Positions 14,780 to 23,948 of a DNA stretch of 32,389 nt are shown here, piece by piece. The stretch comes from Spirochaetota bacterium (GTDB lineage: Bacteria; Spirochaetota; UBA4802; UBA5550), in contig JAKLIV010000027.1 of assembly GCA_022709405.1 (NCBI GenBank), positions 1 through 32,389 of the forward strand, written 5' to 3'. Numbering within the stretch: position 1 is the stretch's first letter; every line of letters begins with the position of its first letter. Position numbers and translations under genes: made by a program. Under the pieces are notes generated by a model. It was not told where the DNA came from and did not search any database. It saw only the letters and a program-made list of their open reading frames with translations.

Positions 14780-16393
14780 ATGGATAAAGACGAAATCCTC
14801 TTTCACAACTGCACGGTGCGCACCATGGACCCGGCCAATCCTGTCACAGAGGCAGTTGCCATCCGTGACGGCAGGATAGTGTTTACCGGCGGCAAGAAGC
14901 GCTGCACCGATGCGCTTGGACGCCGATACAGGCGGGTCGACCTCAAGGGCGCGACGCTCGTGCCCGGATTCTGCGACTCCCATATCCATCCCCTTTCAAC
15001 CATTTACTACGACATGAACGTCAACCTTCACGGCGTACGGAACATGGACGAAATGCGCGCGCGCCTGCTCGAACGGACCGGGACCTACCTTGAGGGGAAA
15101 CTGATCATCGGGGTGAATTTCGACGAACAGGGGATGGACCGGCCCACACTTCCCTCAAGAACCGACCTCGACGCTGTCTCGGACGAAATACCTGTCGCGA
15201 TCATCAAGCATGACGGCCACACCGTGTACCTGAATACCAGGGCGCTCGAGGCCGCGGGAATAACCGCATCCACTCCGGACCCGACCGGTGGCCTTATCGC
15301 GCGCGACTCATCGGGAGTCCCGACCGGCGCGCTGCATGAAACAGCGGTAAAGCTCGCCATCAACCATTTTCCCGCGCCGAAGATGGATGACTTTTACAAC
15401 GGCGCTCGGCGCTCGTTCGGCAGAATGCTCCGGCACGGGATAACGTCCCTGGGCCTCATAATACAGACCGGGATCGACGGACCCGAGGGCATACTCGGCG
15501 CTCTCGACATCCCGGTGCTCGAGGCCATGACCGGCGAGATACCGCAGTCGCTCAGCGCGTACGTGATGACCGAAAACATCGCATCGCTGGATGAGCTCAA
15601 GGCGAGGCCCGTGTGCGCCCGCACAGACGGCAAGCGGCTAAGGGTCCTGGGGCTCAAAATCATCTCGGACGGTACATTCGGTTCGTGCACCGCGGCCATG
15701 CGGGAGCCGTTCTGCGATTTTCCGGACAGAAGGGGATTCATGCTGAATGACGTTGAACGTATGTACGCCCTCATGAAAGAAGCGCACCTTACCGGATACC
15801 AGATCGCGGTGCACGCAATCGGCGACCTGGCGAACCGCACCTGCATCGACCTGTATGGCCGGCTCATGGCCGAGCACCCCTTGCATGACCGTCGCCACCG
15901 CATCGAGCACGCATCGATGCTCGACCGCGACATGATCGCCGACGCATCCAAGCTCGGCCTGGTCCTGTGCGTACAGCCGATGTTCATCGACTCGGAGCAC
16001 CACTGGCTCGGGAAGCGCTTCGGACCCGGGCGCCTGCCGATCATCTACCCATTCAGGTCGGCCCTCGATGCGGGAATGGTTCTTGCCGGGGCATCGGATT
16101 CGCCGGTCGAGTCACAGAATGTCATGGCCGCAATCGAGGCGTGCGTGACCCGATGCGGCATGGTGCCCGAAGAATCGATCACAGTCGAGCAGGCGCTCGC
16201 GATGTATACATCGGGCGCGGCATACGCCCTCTTCGACGAAAAAAATCGGGGCAGCATCACGCCAGGCAAGGCCGCGGATTTCGTCGCGCTCGGGGCCGAC
16301 CCGCTGAAGGTCCCTGCGCACGAGCTGCATTCGGTCCCGGTGCTGATGACGGTCGTCGGAGGAACGGATTACCGGCACAATCAGGCAGTGTAG
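14780..16393 (+). CDS. Amidohydrolase 3 family metal-dependent hydrolase (YtcJ-like)
   Basis: This 537-residue protein of the amidohydrolase superfamily (Amidohydro_3) is probably cytosolic. An N-terminal beta segment (ILFHNCTVRTMD, EAVAIRDGRIVFTGG) leads to VPGFCDSHIHP, with metal ligands H68 and H70. Later metal or catalytic motifs are IAVHAIGDLANR, HRIEHASML and GASDSPVES. The C-terminal GSITPGKAADFVALGADPL closes the composite beta domain. Related enzymes hydrolyse N-substituted formamides or other amides, but the substrate here is not known. ATG at 14780 gives the family-typical N-terminus, although no good ribosome site is seen. The preceding gap has a palindrome and no other gene. Confidence 0.9.
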   Translation: MDKDEILFHNCTVRTMDPANPVTEAVAIRDGRIVFTGGKKRCTDALGRRYRRVDLKGATLVPGFCDSHIHPLSTIYYDMNVNLHGVRNMDEMRARLLERTGTYLEGKLIIGVNFDEQGMDRPTLPSRTDLDAVSDEIPVAIIKHDGHTVYLNTRALEAAGITASTPDPTGGLIARDSSGVPTGALHETAVKLAINHFPAPKMDDFYNGARRSFGRMLRHGITSLGLIIQTGIDGPEGILGALDIPVLEAMTGEIPQSLSAYVMTENIASLDELKARPVCARTDGKRLRVLGLKIISDGTFGSCTAAMREPFCDFPDRRGFMLNDVERMYALMKEAHLTGYQIAVHAIGDLANRTCIDLYGRLMAEHPLHDRRHRIEHASMLDRDMIADASKLGLVLCVQPMFIDSEHHWLGKRFGPGRLPIIYPFRSALDAGMVLAGASDSPVESQNVMAAIEACVTRCGMVPEESITVEQALAMYTSGAAYALFDEKNRGSITPGKAADFVALGADPLKVPAHELHSVPVLMTVVGGTDYRHNQAV

Positions 16394-16558
16394 CGACCTG
16401 AAAAATATCCAAGAACACTCCTTTTACTTCATTTAACTCCTTTTAGCAGCAGCACTTTCCAGCGGACCATGAGAAGGCCGCCATTTTTAATGTGCAATTT
16501 CTGGGTTTCCATGAAGTGATTAGCGCAAAACCATTGCCTCTTGTATATTTTTAAACAA

Positions 16559-16572
16559 ACCATCCGGATGGT
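16559..16572. repeat. 14-bp palindrome upstream of the lipoprotein hydrolases
   Basis: ACCATCCGGATGGT is a perfect palindrome, flanked by AAA and TCTTT, about 90 bases before the first lipoprotein hydrolase gene. It could be an operator or a small hairpin. The region 16394-16659 shows no gene and no clear promoter. Confidence 0.35.
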
Positions 16573-16659
16573 CTTTAATGATTCTCACGTCATGAGAGCC
16601 GAAAATCACTCCGGATAAAAATTTTCGTTTCATTTCGATACAGCACAGGGGAGGATATC

Positions 16660-18123
16660 ATGAAAGCGACATTACGGGGCATCATCGAATGGCGTAATAT
16701 TCTTATTTCATCGGTGTTTATTTTTCTAATTACCTTAACCTCATGCGATGACATACAGGCAACATCTCCAGTCGCCGATGACGAGAATGCAACAAGCGGC
16801 AGCGTTGCAACCAGGATAAATGAAACCGTTTCAGGTAGCAGCGGGAGCACTCAGGCGATTTATTCGGCGACAACCGAAGACAATATCCAGGTGAAATTAC
16901 TCCGCTACCGGCCTTCGTCTGATGTGAACTTCAATGAGGGCCGCCAGCCCGTTCTCATGCTTGGCGGGATAATGATGAACACCGACGAATACCTGCCGCA
17001 TACAACCGAGCTCATGAAAGAAAAATATGCGAAGATGACCCTCCCCGATGATATTGCCGACTGGGCCAAAGACGATGAATTCATCGAAAACGACCATATG
17101 CTGTACTACAACCTTGGCTATTATCTCTGGAAACAGGGATTCGATCCCTGGTTCGGCAATTACAGAGGCACCGGAAGGGGCGACCTGAAAAGCGACAGCC
17201 CCACGAACGTATCGACCCTTGACGTTCCCGGCTGCCTGGATCTGCCGGCGATGGTGAAAAAAATCACCGAGATTACGGGCCAGAAACCGGTCATTGGCGG
17301 CCACAGCACAGGCGGTCTCGTATGCTTTACGTACCTCGAAGGCGCGTATCTGGATGCTGCTGAGGTGATAAAGGGAAGGACCGCAAAAACCAAATACCTG
17401 CCCCATGTCAAAGTCAGCGACGACCTCGCAAAAGAGAGAAACAACAGCGTCAAAGGCTTCATCGCACTCGACCCGGCTGTAGCGCCCTACCTCCCCTCCG
17501 ACCTTGACAATCCCCTGATATGGTCAGTAGTCGGCATGCCGATCGCTCTTCCCCTGGATACCATGATGGAATCAATGCTGGTGAAGTCAGGAAGCGACGA
17601 TATGACCATGAGCTACATGATGAATAATCTTTTCGACGGACTTTCAGATCTCGGCATCAAGTATTCTGATTCCATCTGGGAGTATTTTGACTTTTTCAGA
17701 ACTTCACTGGTTGATGACTATGTCATTGATTATTTCGTAAGATATGCGACCGCAAACTGCTACATCAGAATGCTCGGCCAGTTCGCCGACTGGGGAGTTT
17801 TCGTGCACATGAGGGAAGGATACAAGAACGGCCCGGAAAACGCCAAAAAACTGACTCCTAAGGCGAGAGCGGACGGCGACGGCTATCTGTATTACGAAGA
17901 CCACATGATCAATATCACGGCGCCAATTCTGTGCCTCGGTTCCGAAAGCGACGGCATGCAGATAACCGATCGCATAAAAGACCTCATGATGGACGTAAAG
18001 ACCCCGCACAAACTGGATATTATTGAAGATATTCCCAATTCAGGACATGCCGATCTGCCAATAGGGTATACTGCGCCGACCATGGTGTTTCCCGTGGTCA
18101 GCGACTGGCTGGATAGTTTGTAA
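16660..18123 (+). CDS. Lipoprotein alpha/beta hydrolase (lipase-like)
   Basis: This 487-residue protein has a signal peptide ending in lipobox LTS-C29, so it is probably anchored in a membrane and faces the periplasm or surface. The alpha/beta hydrolase core shows PVLMLGGIMMNTDEYLP, a lipase-like WFGNYRGTGRGD, the nucleophile elbow GGHSTGG (Ser216), CLGSESDGMQ (candidate acid Asp431) and NSGHADLP (candidate His463). The catalytic triad is therefore complete. The overall pattern resembles gastric/lysosomal acid lipase-type hydrolases, and the substrate is probably an ester or lipid (inference). GGGGAGG sits six bases before the ATG. A second lipoprotein esterase follows 74 bases downstream. 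Confidence 0.85.
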   Translation: MKATLRGIIEWRNILISSVFIFLITLTSCDDIQATSPVADDENATSGSVATRINETVSGSSGSTQAIYSATTEDNIQVKLLRYRPSSDVNFNEGRQPVLMLGGIMMNTDEYLPHTTELMKEKYAKMTLPDDIADWAKDDEFIENDHMLYYNLGYYLWKQGFDPWFGNYRGTGRGDLKSDSPTNVSTLDVPGCLDLPAMVKKITEITGQKPVIGGHSTGGLVCFTYLEGAYLDAAEVIKGRTAKTKYLPHVKVSDDLAKERNNSVKGFIALDPAVAPYLPSDLDNPLIWSVVGMPIALPLDTMMESMLVKSGSDDMTMSYMMNNLFDGLSDLGIKYSDSIWEYFDFFRTSLVDDYVIDYFVRYATANCYIRMLGQFADWGVFVHMREGYKNGPENAKKLTPKARADGDGYLYYEDHMINITAPILCLGSESDGMQITDRIKDLMMDVKTPHKLDIIEDIPNSGHADLPIGYTAPTMVFPVVSDWLDSL

Positions 18124-18197
18124 ATACGGCTACTGTTGCCGTTATGAGCAGAGCAGATGGATAGTTTTTCATGTTGTAATAATATCGGAGGCAGGTC

Positions 18198-19742
18198 ATG
18201 ACAGGTAATATCAGGTTGTTCGTCTTTATATTCTTGATTTTTTCCTTCCTGGGATTCACTATCGGATGCGACGACCAGGACGGCGTCCTCGGTACGGTCG
18301 AACGAGAAACTTCGCATGGGACCATTATCGGTCAGGAGTACTCCCAGAACGGCCGGGAAAGCGTACGCTATCTCGGCATTCCCTACGCCAAGGCCCCGGT
18401 TGGAGGCCTCAGGTTCAGGCCGCCGCAGGACCCGGACGATTTTGAAAACGGCCGCTTAGAGGCATTCTCATACGGTTCCGAATGTCCGCAACTGTCGCTC
18501 ACCGGTAAATTCACCGGAAACGAAGACTGTCTATTTTTGAATGTCTGGACCCCTGTTGACGCCGAGCCGGGCGACGATTACCCGGTAATGGTCTTTGTTC
18601 ACGGCGGAGGCAACAACATGGGAAGCGCGGCCCAGACGGTCAGGGAATTTCTCGGCATGGCAAAATCGGCCATGGGTTCGGATTTAACCACTTACATCGA
18701 CAAGATCACCGCAAGCCTGTTCGATACCCCCGTGTACCAGGGTCATTATTTCGCCGATGATCACGATGTAATCCTCGTGACCATAAATTATCGCCTTGGC
18801 CCCCTGGGCCACCTGGCCCATCCGAGCGTCGGGAAAGGCAGCGGCAATTTCACCTACCTTGACATCGTGAAAGCCCTCGAATGGGTGAACAAAAACATCG
18901 GGGATTTCGGCGGCGACAGCGGCAACGTGACGCTTTTCGGGGAATCGGCCGGGTCGTGGAACACCTGCGGAATCATGAATATGCCCGCGGCAAAAGGCCT
19001 GTTTCACAAGGCCATCATGGAGAGCCAGTCATGCCTGTCGAGAACTTTGAAACAGGCGGAAATATACGGACGATATTACGTAAAGAATGCCGGATGCGGC
19101 GATTCAGACGATGTCGCGAAGTGCCTGCGCGAGGCGGATGTAAAATCCTTTTTCAAGGAGAACATCTGGATAAAACCCGCCGGCAGCATGCCGTTCATCC
19201 CGACCGTCGATGGGGACATCGTTCCCAAGCATTTTTCGGAAGCGATAACCACGGATGAATTCAATCATGTTCCAACCATCGTCGGCAACAACGAGAACGA
19301 GCTCGCCTTGAACATCGCTACCGACATCGGATTCAACTGCCCCCTCGAGGCCGAGCTTGAAATATTCGGCAAATACCTCAGGGCCCCCATGTACCAGTAC
19401 AGATTCAACCATCACCCGGTGGCATACTGGATGCCGGTGATCCATGCATTCGAGCTGCCCTACGTGTTCGGAACCGCGGCGGAAATGTTCAATTACGCGG
19501 GGAGAGAAACCGCTGTCGCGGACATCGTCAACGCCTACTGGGCCGGATTCGCCTGGACCGGGAACCCGAACAGCAGCGGCCGGCAGTTCTGGCCGGTATA
19601 CGATAATGAAAACCGCAGGTATCTCAGGCTGAATGGATCGCCCGCCGAGGATTCGGGTTCCATCATATTCCAGGATTCAAACTGTCTCCTGTCCGGGAAT
19701 CTTCTCAACGCGATAATGGGCTACCAGATAGTGTTCTGGTGA
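18198..19742 (+). CDS. Lipoprotein type B carboxylesterase
   Basis: This 514-residue member of the carboxylesterase/cholinesterase family hydrolyses carboxylic esters. The signal peptide ends in FTIG-C24, a lipobox. Family motifs are RYLGIPYAKAPVGGLRFRPP, EDCLFLNVW, the oxyanion loop HGGG (135-138), NYRLGPLGHLA and the nucleophile elbow FGESAGS (Ser250). Glu368 in GNNENELA is the likely acid and His416 in VIHAFELPYVFG the likely base. The segment between Glu368 and His416 is shorter than usual. GGAGG lies six bases before the ATG. It is in the same direction as the preceding lipoprotein hydrolase and probably shares its transcript. Confidence 0.92.
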   Translation: MTGNIRLFVFIFLIFSFLGFTIGCDDQDGVLGTVERETSHGTIIGQEYSQNGRESVRYLGIPYAKAPVGGLRFRPPQDPDDFENGRLEAFSYGSECPQLSLTGKFTGNEDCLFLNVWTPVDAEPGDDYPVMVFVHGGGNNMGSAAQTVREFLGMAKSAMGSDLTTYIDKITASLFDTPVYQGHYFADDHDVILVTINYRLGPLGHLAHPSVGKGSGNFTYLDIVKALEWVNKNIGDFGGDSGNVTLFGESAGSWNTCGIMNMPAAKGLFHKAIMESQSCLSRTLKQAEIYGRYYVKNAGCGDSDDVAKCLREADVKSFFKENIWIKPAGSMPFIPTVDGDIVPKHFSEAITTDEFNHVPTIVGNNENELALNIATDIGFNCPLEAELEIFGKYLRAPMYQYRFNHHPVAYWMPVIHAFELPYVFGTAAEMFNYAGRETAVADIVNAYWAGFAWTGNPNSSGRQFWPVYDNENRRYLRLNGSPAEDSGSIIFQDSNCLLSGNLLNAIMGYQIVFW

Positions 19743-19776
19743 GGATTGGGAAAAACCTTGATCCGGATATAAATTA

Positions 19777-21321
19777 TTAATTCCGGCTCAACATCATGTT
19801 CAGTTCCTCGGCAGTCACTACAAGCCCGTTTGCAGTGCCGGAAAGCTCCTCCGAACCGGCGGCCAGACGCTGCGTTGACTCATTGATCGTCGAAAGCGAA
19901 AGATTGATTTCATTAATGGCGATTTTCAGCTCCTCCATGGAACTCTTCAACTCATTCGATCCGCCGAGGATATGTTCGGCGTTTTTCTGCATCTGAGAGT
20001 TTAATTCCAGGTCCCGCAAGGATAGACTGCTTACCTCTCCGATGAGAACGATAAAGCGCTCCACGATATCGGCGATGCCTTTTGACGTGCCTGCCACGTT
20101 CGCAAGTGCGTCGCTGGTAGCCTTGAGCTCACCGTTGGTATCACCGACAAGCCTGGTGATCTCCTTGGCGTTCACCTGGGTCTTATCTGCGAGCTTTCCG
20201 ATTTCCTCAGCGACAACCGCAAAACCCCGTCCGTACTCACCGGCCCGCGCGGCTTCTATCGATGCGTTGAGCGAAAGAAGATTTATCTGGTCGGAAATAT
20301 CATTGATGAGGCTCGTTGCCTCGAATACCTTGTTGCTGGAGATTATTGCATTACCCATCGAATTCCGGCACCTTTCGACGTCGCTGGCGGAATTTCCCAT
20401 GCGCTCTCTGATTACATCCTTGACCCCCATTGCCTCTGCGACTTTTTTTGCGCCATCGCTGATCAGACCGAACATGACTTTGAGGTTTTCAATAAATTCC
20501 CGCGTCCGGTTCTCCTGCTGCAAGGACATAGCGGATGAAGCCTCCGCACTGGCGGCGATCTCCTCAACGGATGAAGTGATTTCCTCGATGCTCGCAGCCT
20601 GTGACTGCCCATATTCGCTCGAAGCAGCCGCCCCGCTGAGAATGTCCTGCGAAATAAACTTCAGCTGAGAGGAAACGTTTGATGCCGTGCTCATCATGGT
20701 GTCTATTTTATCGAACTGCTCCCGTATTTCAACGCTGTTCGTTTCAATAACCTTGATATTCGCTTTGACGATCGACAGCAGAATAAAGCAGAGAATGCAC
20801 ATGAAAAACGACACAAATAAAAAATTGATGTTTGTTACCCATAATTCTTTCGTCGGGATAAGCCCCCCGGAAGTGAGCACGATAAACCATCCTGCAGCGA
20901 CGACAACGAAAGTGCTGATCATCAGGGTGAGTTTATTGCCCAACAGGGTTGAAGCAACGATAAAAACCAGAAAAAAATAAAGAAAAATGTATTTCCCAGC
21001 CTGCGTCTGGATTATATACCCCTGTGTCACTGCAACGGCGAAAGCGATACCCAGACCGGTGTTTGACGCCAGGATATACAGTCCTTTTTTCAATATAAAC
21101 AGACAGCAAAACAGACCAACACATGCTAACATCACCGTAATGTTGTGAAAAAACGAGATTGCCTCCGGTCTCAGGATATTCGCAAAGGTGGTTGATACGG
21201 CAAATAAAAAAATCCCCGAGATGAAAAGCCACATTAAAACTTTTGCTTTCTGCCGGGTCAAGAAGGAGCTTTCAGAATACTCGTCAAGAAAAAGATTGTT
21301 CAAGGTACTGAACAAATGCAT
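19777..21321 (-). CDS. Methyl-accepting chemotaxis-like signalling protein with six-TM input region
   Basis: From the ATG at 21321 the protein has 514 residues. Six hydrophobic helices lie at about 28-49, 58-78, 82-102, 111-127, 130-150 and 164-185, with no large periplasmic domain and no HAMP. A long coiled coil and the MCP signalling hairpin follow ([20 protein letters not shown], then [16 protein letters not shown]). The frame is open to 21474, but the extra 51 residues look non-coding, and the AGG of a GGCAGG stretch lies shortly before ATG 21321. The protein would signal through CheA/CheW from a membrane input of MASE-like type, with ligand unknown. The stop faces the esterase gene convergently. 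Confidence 0.9.
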   Translation of the reverse strand: MHLFSTLNNLFLDEYSESSFLTRQKAKVLMWLFISGIFLFAVSTTFANILRPEAISFFHNITVMLACVGLFCCLFILKKGLYILASNTGLGIAFAVAVTQGYIIQTQAGKYIFLYFFLVFIVASTLLGNKLTLMISTFVVVAAGWFIVLTSGGLIPTKELWVTNINFLFVSFFMCILCFILLSIVKANIKVIETNSVEIREQFDKIDTMMSTASNVSSQLKFISQDILSGAAASSEYGQSQAASIEEITSSVEEIAASAEASSAMSLQQENRTREFIENLKVMFGLISDGAKKVAEAMGVKDVIRERMGNSASDVERCRNSMGNAIISSNKVFEATSLINDISDQINLLSLNASIEAARAGEYGRGFAVVAEEIGKLADKTQVNAKEITRLVGDTNGELKATSDALANVAGTSKGIADIVERFIVLIGEVSSLSLRDLELNSQMQKNAEHILGGSNELKSSMEELKIAINEINLSLSTINESTQRLAAGSEELSGTANGLVVTAEELNMMLSRN

Positions 21322-21470
21322 TGGGAACCTGCCTTTATTGATATCTGGATTTGAATATTTCCTTAACCGAAAACCGTATAGGTTGATAGAAATCGACCAA
21401 TCAAATTTTCCGCGGCTTGTTTTCGATGGCAATAAATTGGAATGCCCGGCAAGAATGGTTTCATGATTTT

Positions 21471-22304
21471 TCACTCTTTAAACATGATATGCTTGTACAA
21501 AAAACGCGCCATTGCCTGCCAGAGTGTGGGCGACAGGCGCTTGATGAAATAGACCGGCCACATCTGGAAACCGGGGGAAACCTTGAAGCCAGTGTCCCGG
21601 CGCAGCGCGCCGATACCCTGCTTCGCCACATGCGACGGCCTCCCGCCGAATTTTGAATAGAACCGCTCGACCGCGGACTGCGCGGTATTTCCCTTATCAT
21701 CTTTATACAGTATCTTCCCGTCCTTTATGATATTGGTGTTGACGATTCCCGGGCAGAGCGAGCTCACCCTGATATTATACTTGTACAGTTCACCCCGTAG
21801 CGATTCAGCCAGCCCCATCATGGCGAACTTGCTGGTGCAGTACGGCGCCATGCCCGGTATGCCGATGATCCCGGCGCCGCTGGCGGTGATCAGAATCCTT
21901 CCGCTTTTCCGCTCGATCATCGACGGGACGAAAAGCTGGACCATATAGATCGCGCCCCAGAGGTTTATCCCCATGATCCACTCCCAGTCCCTGATCTCGA
22001 GCTCCTGCAGTCTGCCTCCGGCGCCGACACCGGCGTTGCAGCACAGTATATCGACCCGCTTCCATTTCGCGAAAAATTCGCGTGCGAATTTCTGCACATC
22101 CTCCAGCTTTGAATGATCGACCCGGTACCCGCCCGCTTCGGCGCCGTTCTCCCTCAGCTCAGCCAGCACCGCGTCGATCCTTTTCTGATCGATATCGGTT
22201 ATGACGACCCGCGCGCCCTTCTTCGCGAGCTGCAGCGCGAGCTCGCGCCCGATGCCTGAACCGGCCCCGGTAACGATACTGACGGCGTTTTTAAACATTC
22301 CCAT
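21471..22304 (-). CDS. Short-chain dehydrogenase/reductase in the ThDP-enzyme operon
   Basis: This 277-residue SDR is an NAD(P)-dependent oxidoreductase. The Rossmann motif is TGAGSGIG, followed by NAG (CCNAGVGAGG), the catalytic Ser in TASGAG, and YCTSK with the catalytic Tyr and Lys. DIDQKR after the second strand suggests an acidic residue favouring NAD. The hydrophobic/basic C-terminus (PGFQMWPVYFIKRLSP and the following helix) may contact the membrane. ATG at 22304 is chosen because AAGGAGG lies just before it, inside the short upstream extension that starts at 22319. It is the third gene of a minus-strand operon after two ThDP-enzyme paralogues. It probably reduces or oxidises a ketone or acyloin that they make (inference). 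Confidence 0.9.
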   Translation of the reverse strand: MGMFKNAVSIVTGAGSGIGRELALQLAKKGARVVITDIDQKRIDAVLAELRENGAEAGGYRVDHSKLEDVQKFAREFFAKWKRVDILCCNAGVGAGGRLQELEIRDWEWIMGINLWGAIYMVQLFVPSMIERKSGRILITASGAGIIGIPGMAPYCTSKFAMMGLAESLRGELYKYNIRVSSLCPGIVNTNIIKDGKILYKDDKGNTAQSAVERFYSKFGGRPSHVAKQGIGALRRDTGFKVSPGFQMWPVYFIKRLSPTLWQAMARFLYKHIMFKE

Positions 22305-22330
22305 GGCGGCCTCCTTCATGGCTCACGGCT

Positions 22331-23938
22331 TTATAAAGTCATATCGAAAAGAACGCCGCAGGGCGATTCCAGGGCGTCTCTGATCATTCGCCCGTTCATC
22401 TCTCTGTCCGGATCGGTTATTATCCGGCCCTCAAGCCCGAAGCTCTTCGCAAAGCGTGCGAAATCGACTTCCTCGCGCGGTTTCCTGTCTTTGTCCTGGA
22501 AGAGGAAAATAACAAGCGGGAGATTATACCGTATCATCGTCTGAATCTCACGCGAATGGCGCTTGAATGAATCGGCATCGCTGAACAGGATCACTTTCCG
22601 GTTTTTAAAAGCGCATTTCATGCCCAGGGAAAGAGGGAATCCTGCGCCGGCGCTGTAGCCGTCATCGAGCATGACCGTGTTATGCAGTCCTTCCCTTTTC
22701 AGGCGGAGCATGGCTGACCCGCAGACCATGCTCCCTTCGCAAACGATAAGCGTGTCGGGTCCGGCAATGGAATTGATTGTATCAAAGACCTTACTCAGGC
22801 GTTTTATCCGCTGCGCCGGGCCGATGCCCCTGAGAAAACCCTTTTCGGCGAATTCCCCCGCCTTCATGAGCGATGAAAGCCATTCCCTGTCGACGCGGGT
22901 TTTTCCCTCCCGGGATTTTACTGAAGCTGCAAGCTCCTCCAGGACCGGAATTACGGATCCGGTGATCCCGGCCGTAACCGGCACCAGCGAGCCCACTGCA
23001 GAGGCAAGCTCCGCCGTCTGCACAACGAGCACACTGCCGTTTCGGGCCACAATTTCGCGGGCGAGCCTCCCGGTCTCCTCATCGGCCTCGATTAAAACTA
23101 GCGTATCGGTACGCGCGAGCAGGCGGAGGGTTGTGTCATTCCGCCACAGGCCAGCGTGGCCGATACGAAGCTCCGAATCGCCCGGAACCGAGGACCAGGC
23201 AGCCGCAGAGGTTATCACCGGGATACCTGCCGCAGAAAGGAACTTCATGAGATACTCGCCGGCGCGTGAGCGCTCAACATTGCGTCCCACGAGGACTAGG
23301 GCACGCGCCGATAAGCCGATCACCCGCGCGGCATTGAGCACTGATTCCCGCGAAGGAATTACCTTGCCGTCAAACCTGAACTGCCGATCCGGAAAGAGAT
23401 TCTTCTTTTTCGAGCGCGAAACACGCTTGAAACCGAATATCACGTCCACCGGCGTGTCCAGGTGGACCGGTCCTGGTTCCGGTGAAAGGGCGAACTTGAC
23501 CGCGCGCCGTATGAGGGCGGGTATCCTGTCGCGGTGGTACATGATTGCGTGGAACTTGGTGATCGGCGCGAAGATCTCGTCCTGGTCGCAGGCCTGCAGG
23601 TTTTCCTGTATAGGCTTCATCTTGTGCGACTGCACCTGGGGCGCTATCGAGATGACCGGGAGCCGCTCGCGCCAGGCGAATGCGAGCGATCCGGCCTCAT
23701 AGGCGATCCCCGCCCCCACCGTGGTCATGACGCACGAGGGCAACCCGGCCATGCTGTATCCGCAGGCCATGAGCGCCGCCGCTCCCTCATGGCGGGGAAT
23801 GACGAGCTCCATCGATTCATGGTCGTCGATGGCATAGTGTATGGGTATCATCTGTCCGCCGGGAACGGTGAATACATGCCTCACTCCCTCCCGTGCAAGC
23901 GTTTCAACGATCAGATCGGCGCCGAGATATGTCGACAT
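22331..23938 (-). CDS. ThDP-dependent enzyme paralogue with degenerate PP domain
   Basis: This 535-residue protein has the three-domain layout of the acetolactate synthase/benzoylformate decarboxylase superfamily. The pyrimidine-binding domain keeps the catalytic Glu (PRHEGAAALMACGYSM, E51). The middle domain shows ALVLVGRNVERS. In the C-terminal PP domain, the place where GDGS is expected reads SDADS (453-457), the place of the NN pair reads FQD (480-482), and about 16 residues after it are missing compared with the neighbouring paralogue. The normal Mg-diphosphate ligands are therefore lost. The protein may act as a partner subunit of the downstream-named paralogue (23949-25808). AAGGAGG lies just before the ATG, and the upstream gene ends 10 bases earlier. 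Confidence 0.85.
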   Translation of the reverse strand: MSTYLGADLIVETLAREGVRHVFTVPGGQMIPIHYAIDDHESMELVIPRHEGAAALMACGYSMAGLPSCVMTTVGAGIAYEAGSLAFAWRERLPVISIAPQVQSHKMKPIQENLQACDQDEIFAPITKFHAIMYHRDRIPALIRRAVKFALSPEPGPVHLDTPVDVIFGFKRVSRSKKKNLFPDRQFRFDGKVIPSRESVLNAARVIGLSARALVLVGRNVERSRAGEYLMKFLSAAGIPVITSAAAWSSVPGDSELRIGHAGLWRNDTTLRLLARTDTLVLIEADEETGRLAREIVARNGSVLVVQTAELASAVGSLVPVTAGITGSVIPVLEELAASVKSREGKTRVDREWLSSLMKAGEFAEKGFLRGIGPAQRIKRLSKVFDTINSIAGPDTLIVCEGSMVCGSAMLRLKREGLHNTVMLDDGYSAGAGFPLSLGMKCAFKNRKVILFSDADSFKRHSREIQTMIRYNLPLVIFLFQDKDRKPREEVDFARFAKSFGLEGRIITDPDREMNGRMIRDALESPCGVLFDMTL

Positions 23939-23948
23939 GACAGCCTCC

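Noticed and set aside
14673..14879. Small frame starting in the 44-bp palindrome
   Set aside because: It starts at the palindrome and runs into the amidohydrolase gene in another frame. Its sequence is explained by the inverted repeat.
21322..21474. 51-residue extension of the chemoreceptor-like protein
   Set aside because: The extra residues lack a hydrophobic or conserved pattern, overlap the end of the SDR gene, and a better ribosome site precedes 21321.
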